DNA of 64,000 nucleotides from Mariniblastus sp. (GCA_022447555.1 JAKVBF010000002.1:124001-188000), one strand, 5' to 3'. Shown: positions 54,545 through 63,973, counted from the stretch's first letter. Notes: a model not told the origin generated them from the sequence alone. Numbers and translations are program-made.

Positions 54545-54570
54545 ACTTGCCTAGAGCACTTGCCTAGAGC
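54545..54570. repeat. 13-bp tandem duplication
   Basis: The sequence acttgcctagagc occurs twice in direct succession in the gap between the SecA-like gene and the GAF-HlyD gene, and is followed by a run of seven A. It is non-coding and may be a simple duplication. Confidence 0.9.
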
Positions 54571-54694
54571 AAAAAAACTATTCCACCTCGTGATTTTCAA
54601 CATGTCGCCGAACGCGCCCCACTTCAGGGTGTCATCTCGCGCGGAATTTTCGTCTTTCAGCCCTATCCGTCCAACTTTTAACCTGTCGTGAATC

Positions 54695-56725
54695 ATGTCA
54701 ACTGGTGAATCCAAACAAACCTATACAGCGGACGAAGTCAAAGCGGAAGTTCGTCAAACGATTGGTCAATTGAGCGAACTATCGCGGTCGGATGTTTCTT
54801 TTGATGAATTCTGTCAAACCGTGCTGACCAAAATTGTAAAGTTAACCGGAGGTCATGCCGCGTTACTCTGGCAGTCGTCTGGAAATAACGACTCTCGAAT
54901 CACTCACAAGGCGGGGCGCCCTGACCTAAATTTACCGCCTGAAAATCTATCTCACGCGGCCGTCATGAACCGCGTCATCGAAGCCAAACAACCGATGGCC
55001 GTTTCGTCGGAAGCCTTGTCACATGACATCAATCCGTTGCAAAATGGCGACGCCTATTTGATCTTGGCGGCTCCCGTTTACAACAGAAAAAAAATATGTT
55101 GTGGCGCGTTAGAACTTCTACAACGCAAGGACATTTCAGAATCTGCTCAACAGGGCTATCTTAAGTTCCTGGCTCGCATTGCAGAACTGTTCCCCCGTTG
55201 GCATGAAAATCAGGAACTTTCTCGACTGAATCAAAACGCCGAGAGCATCTCGTCGACACTCGATTTCGTGACGGAAATTCATCGGTCGATTGACCTCGAT
55301 GAAACCGCATTTGCTATCGCCAATGAAGCTCGTCGGGTCCTTGCTTCTGACCGCGTCAGCATCGCTCGCTGGAACGGCAGCCAATGCAAGATCGTCGCCG
55401 TAAGTAGCCAAGACCGTTTTGATAACCGAGCCAATGTAATCAGGAAATTGGCCGATGTTGCCACCTCCAGTGTAAGCATCGAAACCCCGTTTTGGATCAC
55501 CGGCGAAACCGACGATCTGGCTCCTCGGATTGCGAACCGAATCAACGAGTACATGGATGAATCTCATTGCCGCACACTAGCGGTGATCCCATTGCTTCTC
55601 AAGCCCGAAGAGAATCCAGAACAACAATTCAAGCCGGGGAGCCGCCTCAAGGCTAGGAAGCTTGGAGCCTTGATCATCGAATTCTTCGATGCCGATGTGA
55701 AACAAGAGAGTATTGCCGAACCCTGCAAACTGGTCACCGAGCATTCGGAATTGGCTTTGGCCAACGCAACTCAACACAGCGACATCATCTTGCTCCCTGT
55801 ATGGACGCGACTGGGCAGACTTCAGAAGTTCCTTCTCCGCGATCACTTTACGAAAACGATGACCGGATTGGGTGTCTTTTGTTTCATCCTGCTACTACTC
55901 GCTTTCTATCCGAAAGAACTTCAGATGCGAGTCAATGGCGTGATGCAGCCCCAATTGAGAAAGAATCTGTTTGCCCAAACCGAGGGGATCATACGAGAGG
56001 TATATGTTGACCACGGGTCGGTCGTCAAAAAAGGCGAATTATTGATTGTGATGGAAAACCAAGACCTCGATATGCAGATTTCGCAGGAAGAGTTTCAACT
56101 GGATACGATTCAAGAAGAAATCAAAATGACCAACGTCATGTTGGCTCGACAGACCGATCTGCCTCTAGAAGACTCGATTGCGTTGGGCAATAAGCTAACA
56201 ACGCTCGAAAAGCAAAAGCACAATAAAGAGCGACAACTTGAGCTAATGCTGAAAAAGCGATCTCTACAAAAACTCTACAGTCCTATTGATGGAACGGTCG
56301 TCTTGTGGGAGGCGCGAAAGCGTTTGGAAGATCTCCCGGTCAACGCCAATCAATACGTCTTAGAAATTGCAGCCCTTCAAGGCGGCTGGCAATTGGAGCT
56401 GGACATCCCGCAAAATAAAATCGGCTATGTGAGCGAAGCTCTGAGCCACAGTGGGGATCATCAACTCAATACGGAATTCCGCGTTGCAACCAACCCCAAT
56501 TTACCGCTTGAAGGTGAATTGGTCCGCGTCGCCGATCGAGCAGAGCTTTCAGCAGCCACGGGGACACCCCATTTTCGTGCCGTAGTTGACGCCAACGTGA
56601 AAGAATTATCTGGGTTACGCCCGGGCTCGGGCGTGACAGCGCGAATCAATTGTGGCAAACGATCACTGGGATTCGTGTGGTTTTATCAGGTGATCGACTT
56701 TTTCCGTACGCAAGTGTTCTTTTAA
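54695..56725 (+). CDS. GAF-domain and HlyD-type adaptor fusion protein
   Basis: The protein has 676 residues. Residues about 30-170 and 195-360 look like two GAF-type sensor domains (helical start, then VSIARWNGSQCKIVAVSS, CRTLAVIPLLL and KLGALIIEFF). A single membrane helix follows (about 390-405, VFCFILLLLAF). Outside it is a membrane-fusion adaptor: the lipoyl half LRKNLFAQTEGIIREVYVDHGSVVKKGELL, a coiled coil (about 462-528), the second lipoyl half SPIDGTVVLWEA, and a beta-barrel to the end. Normal HlyD proteins have no large cytoplasmic part, so this one may sense a ligand inside and act in export outside. The next gene starts 26 bases on, so they are probably one operon. Confidence 0.85.
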   Translation: MSTGESKQTYTADEVKAEVRQTIGQLSELSRSDVSFDEFCQTVLTKIVKLTGGHAALLWQSSGNNDSRITHKAGRPDLNLPPENLSHAAVMNRVIEAKQPMAVSSEALSHDINPLQNGDAYLILAAPVYNRKKICCGALELLQRKDISESAQQGYLKFLARIAELFPRWHENQELSRLNQNAESISSTLDFVTEIHRSIDLDETAFAIANEARRVLASDRVSIARWNGSQCKIVAVSSQDRFDNRANVIRKLADVATSSVSIETPFWITGETDDLAPRIANRINEYMDESHCRTLAVIPLLLKPEENPEQQFKPGSRLKARKLGALIIEFFDADVKQESIAEPCKLVTEHSELALANATQHSDIILLPVWTRLGRLQKFLLRDHFTKTMTGLGVFCFILLLLAFYPKELQMRVNGVMQPQLRKNLFAQTEGIIREVYVDHGSVVKKGELLIVMENQDLDMQISQEEFQLDTIQEEIKMTNVMLARQTDLPLEDSIALGNKLTTLEKQKHNKERQLELMLKKRSLQKLYSPIDGTVVLWEARKRLEDLPVNANQYVLEIAALQGGWQLELDIPQNKIGYVSEALSHSGDHQLNTEFRVATNPNLPLEGELVRVADRAELSAATGTPHFRAVVDANVKELSGLRPGSGVTARINCGKRSLGFVWFYQVIDFFRTQVFF

Positions 56726-56751
56726 TCAAACCCTCTCAATAGCTAATTACC

Positions 56752-59004
56752 GTGTCCGTATCCCCACCTCCTGGCCAGCGAAATTCAGGTCCTGTCGTAC
56801 GCATGAAAATGCGTTCCGATTTGACCTGCGATTCCATGACCTATCAGGGGGTCGAGTACTGGGTGGTTAAAGAACCGCTAGGCCAGAAATACTATCAGTT
56901 TCCGCCTCACGTGTTTCATATTCTGCAGCAACTTGATGGCACCAAATCGATTGATGATTTGATCGACAATTTCCACAGCGAAAATGCCCCCAAACGAATC
57001 TCTCGAAGCGAATTGCAGCAACTCTTAACCCGCTTCCACAAAGACGGTTTGGTCATTTCAGATGTGAACGGCCAAGGGATCGAGCTGCTTCGGCGAGGCC
57101 GTAAAAACCTGATCATGGAACGGTTGACGGCCTGTTCTAATATCTTGGCCATACGCTATCGCGGGTTTGATCCGGAGCGGATTTTAAACTGGTTAAATCG
57201 TTGGGTTTGGTGGTTATTCACTCCGACGGCGGTGATTGCGTGGCTTGCTCTAGGGATCATTGCGTTGATGTCCGTGCTCGTAAATTTCGCCGAATTCCAA
57301 GCTCGAATGCCTGGTTTCGAACAGTTTTTTGATGTCAATAAATGGTACATGTTCGTTGGCGTCCTTGCGGTCACCAAAATGCTCCACGAGTTTGGACACG
57401 GACTGGCTTGTAAACGATTGGGGGGAGAGTGCCACGAAATTGGATTCATGCTGCTGGTCCTCACTCCCTGCCTTTACTGTAATGTCTCAGATAGCTGGCG
57501 ACTGCCTAACAAATGGCACCGCGCAGCGATCGGCGCGGCCGGAATGTATGTCGAGCTAATATTAGCGACCATCGCAACCTTCATTTGGTGGTTCGTACAA
57601 CCCGGACTGGTTCAGGATATCTGTCTGCAAATCATGTTGGTCTGCTCCATCAGCACGGTCCTCTTCAACGGCAACCCATTGCTCCGATTTGACGGCTATT
57701 ACATTCTCAGTGATATCCTTGAAATACCCAACATGTATCAAAAATCGACCAAGGCACTCACAACATTGCTAGGTCGTCATTGGCTGGGACTGGAAATCCC
57801 AGACGATCAATTGATGCCAACCAATCGCCCTTGGGCGTTTGCCTCTTACACGGTGGCCGCGTTTTGTTATCGCTGGTTCATCCTATTTTCGATTGTCTGG
57901 TTCCTGATGATTTGGCTGGAACCGTATGGATTAGAGTCGTTAGGCAAGGGAATTGCCATTTTCTCGATGTTTGGAATGTTATTCTGGCCATCATTCAAGT
58001 TATATCGTTACATGGCGGTACCAGGTCGCATGCATCAAATTGAAAAAACTCGTTTCACACTCGGTTTGGCAATCATCGCTGCGGTGTTGTCATCGCTTCT
58101 ACTCATTCCGATCCCCCACTACCTAAGGTGTTCCCTGATTGTTGTACCCGACAAACTGGAAACGATTTATGTGCAGGAACAAGGCATGTTGACAGACTGC
58201 GAAGTCGAAAATGGTGACGTCGTCAAAGAGGGCGACACAATCGCTAAATTGCAAAATCTAGATCTGGAATTAGCTTATCAGGAAGCTGCTGGAAAACTCG
58301 CTTTTAAAATCGGCGAACGAAAGGGACTCGTTCTAAACGGTTCGGCCATCAGCGGCTCTAACAACCTAGAGGAGCTCTCAACGATTGACAGTGAGATCCG
58401 ACAACTGTCGCAAATGGCCAACGATCTCCAACACCGAATAGAACAACTGGAAATCAAAAGCCCTATTTCAGGCACCGTTCTGGCGACGCCTTATCAGCAC
58501 TCGTCTAACGGAGGCCACAACCTTGAAATCATCGATCAACAACCGTTTTTAACCGGCCGTAATGACAACGTATTTGCCACACGAGGTCAACGATTGTGCG
58601 AAGTAGCTAACTTAACCTCATGGTATGCCATCGTGCTACTAGACGAGCAACAGGTCAATTTTGCCGCCGATAATTTACTCACCAAAATCAAGCTATACTC
58701 ACGACCCAATCAAGTCATTGAATCCAAAGTGCAATCGCTTGGCGTTGCCGATCAGTCATTGTTACGGGAAAAGAAAAACAACTTTGACCCAACAGAATTA
58801 AGACGATCGAGTCTGCCCGATCTGGTGACGGAAATGGTTGCGGCCCACCAACATGGCCATATCCAATATTTTGCCCGCGTCCCCATCGATTCGGATGGCA
58901 CACCTTTGAAAATTGGCCTCAGTGGTCAGGCACGCATTTTCACCGGCTATCGCTCGATAGGCTCGCGCCTTTGGTGGTGGATCAACCACAACTTCCTCAG
59001 CTGA
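56752..59004 (+). CDS. M50-type membrane metalloprotease with PqqD-like N-terminus and HlyD-type C-terminus
   Basis: The protein has 750 residues. Residues about 30-105 (YQFPPHVFHILQQLDGTKSIDDLID, then LQQLLTRFHKDGLVI) have the pattern of a PqqD-like winged helix, which in peptide-maturation systems binds leader peptides. Membrane helices follow, with the zinc motif HEFGH (212-216) and a distal NGNPLLRFDGYY (Asp314) as third ligand, as in site-2 proteases. After more helices to about 460, a lipoyl domain (DCEVENGDVVKEGD and SPISGTVLATPYQ) flanks a coiled coil (about 540-565), as in HlyD. The layout recalls YydH-type peptide metalloproteases. The start GTG 56752 has no strong binding site, which suggests coupling to the gene before. 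Confidence 0.87.
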   Translation: MSVSPPPGQRNSGPVVRMKMRSDLTCDSMTYQGVEYWVVKEPLGQKYYQFPPHVFHILQQLDGTKSIDDLIDNFHSENAPKRISRSELQQLLTRFHKDGLVISDVNGQGIELLRRGRKNLIMERLTACSNILAIRYRGFDPERILNWLNRWVWWLFTPTAVIAWLALGIIALMSVLVNFAEFQARMPGFEQFFDVNKWYMFVGVLAVTKMLHEFGHGLACKRLGGECHEIGFMLLVLTPCLYCNVSDSWRLPNKWHRAAIGAAGMYVELILATIATFIWWFVQPGLVQDICLQIMLVCSISTVLFNGNPLLRFDGYYILSDILEIPNMYQKSTKALTTLLGRHWLGLEIPDDQLMPTNRPWAFASYTVAAFCYRWFILFSIVWFLMIWLEPYGLESLGKGIAIFSMFGMLFWPSFKLYRYMAVPGRMHQIEKTRFTLGLAIIAAVLSSLLLIPIPHYLRCSLIVVPDKLETIYVQEQGMLTDCEVENGDVVKEGDTIAKLQNLDLELAYQEAAGKLAFKIGERKGLVLNGSAISGSNNLEELSTIDSEIRQLSQMANDLQHRIEQLEIKSPISGTVLATPYQHSSNGGHNLEIIDQQPFLTGRNDNVFATRGQRLCEVANLTSWYAIVLLDEQQVNFAADNLLTKIKLYSRPNQVIESKVQSLGVADQSLLREKKNNFDPTELRRSSLPDLVTEMVAAHQHGHIQYFARVPIDSDGTPLKIGLSGQARIFTGYRSIGSRLWWWINHNFLS

Positions 59005-59006
59005 TT

Positions 59007-60593
59007 TCAGGACCGGCTGAGAAAGCTATTGGCCGAGTGGACAAAAACTTGACTCGCACCGTATAGCTTCTTCATCTCAATGATTCGCGGCCCAAGAATT
59101 TCATTCAATTTACTGATGTCCTCATCATTGATTGCATCTAATTCGATTTTCACCTTCCTGGTTTCGAGTTGATTTTCAAAGATGATCGCAAGTCCGGCGT
59201 GGCCAACAATATTAAGACGTTCGCTCTCATTGGATTGGGCAAAGGTTTCATAGATCGGCAATGCGCGTTCCCAATCCTGATTCTGAATATGAATTTCGCC
59301 AATGCGCTCAAGTGCAAAGTTGCGGAATAAAATTGTCGTAAAAACCTGGTCAGAGGGAGCTGCCTCGACCGAGAAATAATCCAAAACAGATTCGAAATTC
59401 TCAATGGTTGGGCGGGCGTGAGCAAAACGATATTGTTCCTTGACCGTCGTTCGGCGCGGGATTTTCGGCATATTGTCGACTGCTAACTGTAGTGGATCCT
59501 GTGTCACATTCTGACTGGCCAACCAATTCCCAAGAAGACCGCCGAATAAGGCTAAAGCCAAAAAAATCGTCAATGTAACAGGTCGGGTCCACCAATTTTG
59601 AACATTGCCTTTCATGACCGATTGCAACTGACGAGTCACGGCCAACTTTGATTCGGTGAGCGAAACACCTGCCAACTCGCTTTCAGCACTGGCCAATTTC
59701 TCTATCAACTGCCCCCAATCCTCGTCGAGATCGATACGAATTTTTCGTAGTTCTTTGATCAACACATTACCCGAGCGAGGGCGGTCGTCGGGCAACTTGG
59801 CCATCATCTGGCTTACCACTCCGACCAACTCGATCGGGATATCGGGTCTCACATCCTGCAATGGCTCCGCCTGTTTTTTAATATGTTGCAAGGCGATGGC
59901 CAACGCATTTTCACCATCAAACGGAGGCTCACCCGCCAACATGTGATACGCCGTCACACCCAATGAGTAGATATCGCTTCGAGGATCAACCGGCTTCCCC
60001 TCCACTTGCTCGGGACTCATGTAAAGAGGTGTCCCCATCGTAATGCCGATTTGAGTCAAACCCTGCTGGGTCTGTTCATCGTTAACACGTGCCAGACCAA
60101 AATCGGTAACCTTCACTTCGCCTTTGGTCGAGAGCATTATATTTTCAGGTTTGATGTCCCGATGAATGACATTCATTTCACCTGCCTTTTGCAGGGCCAG
60201 CGCGACCTGCCGCAAAACATTCACCGCCATCACTGGCTCAACGGCCCCGTAGCGTCCGAGGTATTGCCGCAAGTTTCGTCCAGCCACATATTCCTGCGCA
60301 ATGAAATGGTGCCCATCGACTTCACCCACCTCATAAATCTGAACAATATTAGCTTGTACCAACGCAGCCGCTGACTGAGCCTCTCGGTGGAATCGTTGTA
60401 TGTAAGACTGATCCTTGGCCAGTTCTGCATGCAGGATCTTGAGAGCCACATTTCGTTTTAGCGAGACCTGCTCTGCCAAATAAACTTCCGCCATACCGCC
60501 TCGCCCGAGACGTCGAATCACGCGATAGTCCCCCAAAGTCAGACCAGTCAAGTCCTGACTGGGAAAATCGGATTGGCTGCGTTCTGAATTCAT
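59007..60593 (-). CDS. Membrane-anchored Ser/Thr protein kinase
   Basis: The protein has 528 residues from ATG 60593; a TTG at 60644 would add 17 residues without a clear binding site. The kinase core is complete: GRGGMAEV (30-37), Lys52, HRDIKPEN with Asp146, DFG (164-166) and SPEQ. A single membrane helix is at about 338-359. The outer part (about 360-528) is helical, with a TPR-like stretch (RIGEIHIQNQDWERALPIYETFAQSNE). It probably senses an outside or envelope signal. It converges on the M50-HlyD gene with two bases between the stop codons, so it could regulate the export cluster, but this is only position-based. Confidence 0.93.
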   Translation of the reverse strand: MNSERSQSDFPSQDLTGLTLGDYRVIRRLGRGGMAEVYLAEQVSLKRNVALKILHAELAKDQSYIQRFHREAQSAAALVQANIVQIYEVGEVDGHHFIAQEYVAGRNLRQYLGRYGAVEPVMAVNVLRQVALALQKAGEMNVIHRDIKPENIMLSTKGEVKVTDFGLARVNDEQTQQGLTQIGITMGTPLYMSPEQVEGKPVDPRSDIYSLGVTAYHMLAGEPPFDGENALAIALQHIKKQAEPLQDVRPDIPIELVGVVSQMMAKLPDDRPRSGNVLIKELRKIRIDLDEDWGQLIEKLASAESELAGVSLTESKLAVTRQLQSVMKGNVQNWWTRPVTLTIFLALALFGGLLGNWLASQNVTQDPLQLAVDNMPKIPRRTTVKEQYRFAHARPTIENFESVLDYFSVEAAPSDQVFTTILFRNFALERIGEIHIQNQDWERALPIYETFAQSNESERLNIVGHAGLAIIFENQLETRKVKIELDAINDEDISKLNEILGPRIIEMKKLYGASQVFVHSANSFLSRS

Positions 60594-60835
60594 AAACGAA
60601 ACTTTGACATTTTCTGGGTTAGCCAAGGGCGCAGAGTTGGTCAAAAATGCGACGCCTTTACTGACAACAGGATGAATGCGGCGGTTTCAACCTTTTGGTC
60701 ATTTTTGAAAATCTCTTAAGGAAAGATCCCTCTCTTTTCCCTAGCCAGAACCTAGACCGGCCTAATCTGGTATTATACCAGCTTATAAACTAACGTAACC
60801 GTTATAACATCTTTTGCCGAAAACCCATTCCACCT

Positions 60836-61777
60836 ATGTCAAATCGCATTTCCCCAACAACCACGCGTAGAAAATTCATTCAAACCGCAACTCAGATCAC
60901 CACCGCGACGAGTCTAGTTACGTTGGCACCGAATCCTTTGTTCGGAACCGTTTTCAAATCGAACGATTTTTTGCAGGATGAGCATCCTCCTGTCAATAGA
61001 GGGCGTATTTTCAAATCGGTCAAATGGGGAATGATTAACCAAGGTGACTCGATACTGGAAAAATTTCAGCTCAGTAAGGAACTGGGCTATGATGGAATGG
61101 AACTCATCAGCCCATCCAATCTAAACGTAGAGGAAGTCCTTGCAGCCTCTCGGCAAACCGGCCTACCGGTGCATGGTCTCGTGAATCAAAAACACTGGGG
61201 CATCCGATTGTCATCTCCCGATGCATCTCAACGCGACCAGGGCCAAAAAATCTTGGAACAATGCCTGCTTGATGCCAAGGCATTCGGTGGGGATTCGGTC
61301 TTATTGGTTCCGGGTCGAGTTGCCGGACCACAAGAAACCCATGATGACGTCTGGCAACGATCGATTATTGAAATCCGAAAAACAATACCGCTGGCTTGCC
61401 GGCTGGGTGTTCGGATACTGATCGAAAATGTATGGAACGGTTTTTGTGAAACACCCGAACAGCTAAAAAATTATTTGGATGAAATCAACAGCCCATGGGT
61501 CGGCGCCTATTTCGATATCGGCAACGTACAAAAATTCAGCCCACCCGAAACCTGGATTCCAGTACTTGGTAACCGAATCATCAAGCTGGACGTAAAAGAT
61601 TGGGGTAAGGAAAACGGTTTTTGTAAAATTGGCGACGGGGATGTCAACTGGGATGCCGTTCGGCAGGCCCTGTCGGACATCCAATTCAGTGGCTGGTGCA
61701 CCGCTGAGGTTGGCGGAGGGAAGAAAGAAAGGCTGGCTGATATCGCGAGCCGCATGGATCACTGCTTGGCTCTTTGA
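60836..61777 (+). CDS. Tat-exported TIM-barrel sugar isomerase/epimerase-like protein
   Basis: The protein has 313 residues. TTRRKFIQTATQ near the N-terminus is a twin-arginine signal (RRKFIQ) followed by a hydrophobic run, so a folded, cofactor- or metal-binding enzyme is exported. The mature part is the AP-endonuclease-2-type barrel seen in hydroxypyruvate and xylose isomerases: SKELGYDGMELISPSN, SVLLVPGRVAG, GVRILIENVWNGFCETPEQL with its metal glutamate, VGAYFDIGNVQKF, IIKLDVKDWGKENGFCKIGDGDVNWDAV and GWCTAEVGGG with the last metal acids. Substrate unknown. It is convergent with mtnC. Confidence 0.88.
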   Translation: MSNRISPTTTRRKFIQTATQITTATSLVTLAPNPLFGTVFKSNDFLQDEHPPVNRGRIFKSVKWGMINQGDSILEKFQLSKELGYDGMELISPSNLNVEEVLAASRQTGLPVHGLVNQKHWGIRLSSPDASQRDQGQKILEQCLLDAKAFGGDSVLLVPGRVAGPQETHDDVWQRSIIEIRKTIPLACRLGVRILIENVWNGFCETPEQLKNYLDEINSPWVGAYFDIGNVQKFSPPETWIPVLGNRIIKLDVKDWGKENGFCKIGDGDVNWDAVRQALSDIQFSGWCTAEVGGGKKERLADIASRMDHCLAL

Positions 61778-61844
61778 GCAAACCAAAGACCGTATAGAAC
61801 GTAGGTTCTTCAACAAAGATCCCGTCGGTCATACAGCACGCAAT

Positions 61845-62591
61845 TCAGTCTGTTTGGGATAATACCAAATTCAACTGAGAAAAACCGGTGACCGATGTAA
61901 AATCACTTTGCTCCACCGAAGCGTTCCCGGGTCTGATACTAAGGCAAGCTTGCATCCCTGCCGTCTTGGCCGCTACCAATTCCTCCACAACATCACTTAG
62001 AAATAGAATACGCTCAGGTGCCATGCCGATATCGGCGGCGATCTTTTGATAACTGCCGAACTCCCGTTTACCACCGACCTGGGTATCGTAGTGCCCACTG
62101 AGCAACGGAAGCAAATCGCCCTCGACGGTGTTGCCAAAAAACATAATCTGAGACGCAACACTTCCCGAGGAATAAATCCGAAGTTCAATCCCTTGCTCCT
62201 GCCACCGCCTCAAGGCGTCAGCCACATCGTCGTAGAGATGAGCCACCAGTTCACCCGATTCAAATCCATTCTTCCAAACCAACCCCTGCAACTGCTTGAG
62301 ACCGGTGGCTTTTACATCGGCATCCATCAAAGCGATCACTGAATCGTACACCCGGCGCTGCTGCTGCTTAAGGTCACCCTCCAGCCAATCCTCTATCGAT
62401 GCTCGCCCGAGATCAGAGGCCAACAAAGGCAAACACTCCTGAACCGATCGATCGTTCCAACTGGTTTCCAAGAACCCCTGAACATTTCCCCGCACGAAAG
62501 GAAACATAACTTCGTAGACGAAGCTGATTGACGACGTTGTGCCTTCGATATCAAGCAAGACACAGTCGCAATGGAATTCTATCCCGTTCAT
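61845..62591 (-). CDS. mtnC: Enolase-phosphatase E1 (acireductone synthase)
   Basis: The protein has 248 residues of the HAD superfamily. LLDIEGTTSSISFVYEVMFPF holds the nucleophile Asp14 and the general acid Glu16, an exchange of the usual DxD typical for MtnC. YSSGSVASQIMFF is motif II and GSYQKIAADIGMAPERILFLSDVVEEL holds motifs III and IV. It converts 2,3-diketo-5-methylthiopentyl-1-phosphate into the acireductone in methionine salvage. It is 17 bases downstream of mtnD and about 750 bases from mtnB on the same strand, so mtnB-mtnD-mtnC form one operon. Confidence 0.94.
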   Translation of the reverse strand: MNGIEFHCDCVLLDIEGTTSSISFVYEVMFPFVRGNVQGFLETSWNDRSVQECLPLLASDLGRASIEDWLEGDLKQQQRRVYDSVIALMDADVKATGLKQLQGLVWKNGFESGELVAHLYDDVADALRRWQEQGIELRIYSSGSVASQIMFFGNTVEGDLLPLLSGHYDTQVGGKREFGSYQKIAADIGMAPERILFLSDVVEELVAAKTAGMQACLSIRPGNASVEQSDFTSVTGFSQLNLVLSQTD

Positions 62592-62608
62592 TTAAATTCT
62601 GGTTGAAC

Positions 62609-63196
62609 CTAGAGTTTTACAACCGGATCAAACTGACCGTCCCGATCGTCGTGCAGGTAGCCTGGACCCATGCAAAGTGGCTGATGCTTTTCATGCACTG
62701 CTTCTTCCTTGTAGTGAGGTGCCCAACCGGACACATCCTCAAACAGCCGAATGCAGCGAATTGTGCGATCCCCACACAGATTAAACCAATGGCGGGTCCC
62801 ATTGGGAACGCTAATCAGATCACCCGACTCAACCGTTACGCTGAAAACCGGCGCGGTTTCAGGGTTGATGTGAAACAGACCCGTTCCTTTGACCGTAAAA
62901 CGGACTTCATCCTCTGTATGGAAATGCTCTTTATCAAATTTAGCAAGCATTTCATCAAGACCCGGAGTCTCAGGCGTCACATTGATCACGTCCGCCGTTA
63001 CAAAACCACCCGCCGCTTTAAGGCGTTCAATCTCGGGCGAATATGCTTCTAAAATCTCTTCATTGGTCGCTTCGGGACCAATCCGGCCTTCGACGTCCCA
63101 TTTTTCGTAATCAATTCCATAAGGCTTTAGGAAATCGGCAATCTCTTGTGGATCGTTGATACGCTGATCGGTATCGGGTACGTAAACACTGGCCAC
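62609..63196 (-). CDS. mtnD: Acireductone dioxygenase
   Basis: The protein has 195 residues of the cupin fold. His91-Phe-His93-Thr-Glu-Asp-Glu97 and the later His136 (GTRHWFNL) are the four metal ligands. The enzyme oxidises the acireductone to the keto acid precursor of methionine with Fe(II), or by a different route with Ni(II); the metal here cannot be told. The start is GTG 63196 with GAGTGA nearby. It precedes mtnC and follows mtnB with an 87-base gap; all three are on the minus strand. Confidence 0.94.
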   Translation of the reverse strand: MASVYVPDTDQRINDPQEIADFLKPYGIDYEKWDVEGRIGPEATNEEILEAYSPEIERLKAAGGFVTADVINVTPETPGLDEMLAKFDKEHFHTEDEVRFTVKGTGLFHINPETAPVFSVTVESGDLISVPNGTRHWFNLCGDRTIRCIRLFEDVSGWAPHYKEEAVHEKHQPLCMGPGYLHDDRDGQFDPVVKL

Positions 63197-63283
63197 GCTA
63201 TCACTCCAAACTTTGCTGAATTTTCCTGAGCTTTCTACAGACTTTCGGTCTCATTGTATCGAAAACCGCTAGAAGGTTGAGGC

Positions 63284-63973
63284 CTATTTTAGAGGCAAGC
63301 TCATTTTTCTAGCGACACATTCAAACAGAAATTCAAATATTTCGACATGCCGTCGAGCAGCGAACACATCATTCCCCCAAGTATAAAGTCCGTGATTTCG
63401 AATTAAAAATCCGTGCTGCAACGGATCCGTTTCATCGCCCAAGGCTTCGCGAACCTGTGACGCCAACTTCGGTATATCTTGCGTGTTGTCAAAAACTGGA
63501 ACCCATTGCCGGTGTTGATGTGTGTGGATCCCTTCAAGGCCTTTTAACATCTCGTAACCTTCAATTTCAAAGCCGCGTTCCGAATAAAAGTAATCGGATA
63601 ACAGCGTCCCCCAAACGCTGTGCGTGTGCAAAATCGCCCCCGTTTCCGGCATCTCCGCAAGAATCACGTGCAGCATCGTTTCCGCAGACGAACGCGGTTG
63701 ATTTTCAAACGACGGTTTTCCATCACCGCCAACCCGCACGAAGTCATTGCGTTCCAAGCGGCCCTTGTCCATGCCACTCGCCGTCACGATGAGGTCCACC
63801 GGTTCATTGCCGAGCACGACACTGTAATTACTACTAGTCCCGACCGACCAGCCACGAGAGTGAAACAGACGACCGCATTCCCGCAAAGCGTCAATCAAAT
63901 CCTCGTGGCCAGCCAACGGATGCCCCAATGGGATAGGCAAATCTCGCGGTGAATCATCTGATGATGGGTTCAT
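63284..63973 (-). CDS. mtnB: Methylthioribulose-1-phosphate dehydratase
   Basis: The protein has 229 residues of the class II aldolase fold. Zinc ligands are His116 and His118 (ILHTHSVWG) and a third His in FLIRNHGLYTWG. Glu98 (SSAETMLH) is near the active site. The VTASGMDKGRLERNDFV and QHGFLIRNHG blocks are typical for MtnB rather than fuculose aldolase. It dehydrates methylthioribulose-1-phosphate. It is the first gene of the mtnB-mtnD-mtnC operon; only 27 bases remain upstream in the window, so the promoter and any riboswitch are not seen. Confidence 0.92.
   Translation of the reverse strand: MNPSSDDSPRDLPIPLGHPLAGHEDLIDALRECGRLFHSRGWSVGTSSNYSVVLGNEPVDLIVTASGMDKGRLERNDFVRVGGDGKPSFENQPRSSAETMLHVILAEMPETGAILHTHSVWGTLLSDYFYSERGFEIEGYEMLKGLEGIHTHQHRQWVPVFDNTQDIPKLASQVREALGDETDPLQHGFLIRNHGLYTWGNDVFAARRHVEIFEFLFECVARKMSLPLK

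Noticed and set aside
62528-63052. 174-codon plus-strand frame
   Set aside because: It is antisense to mtnD and mtnC, both with intact active-site residues.
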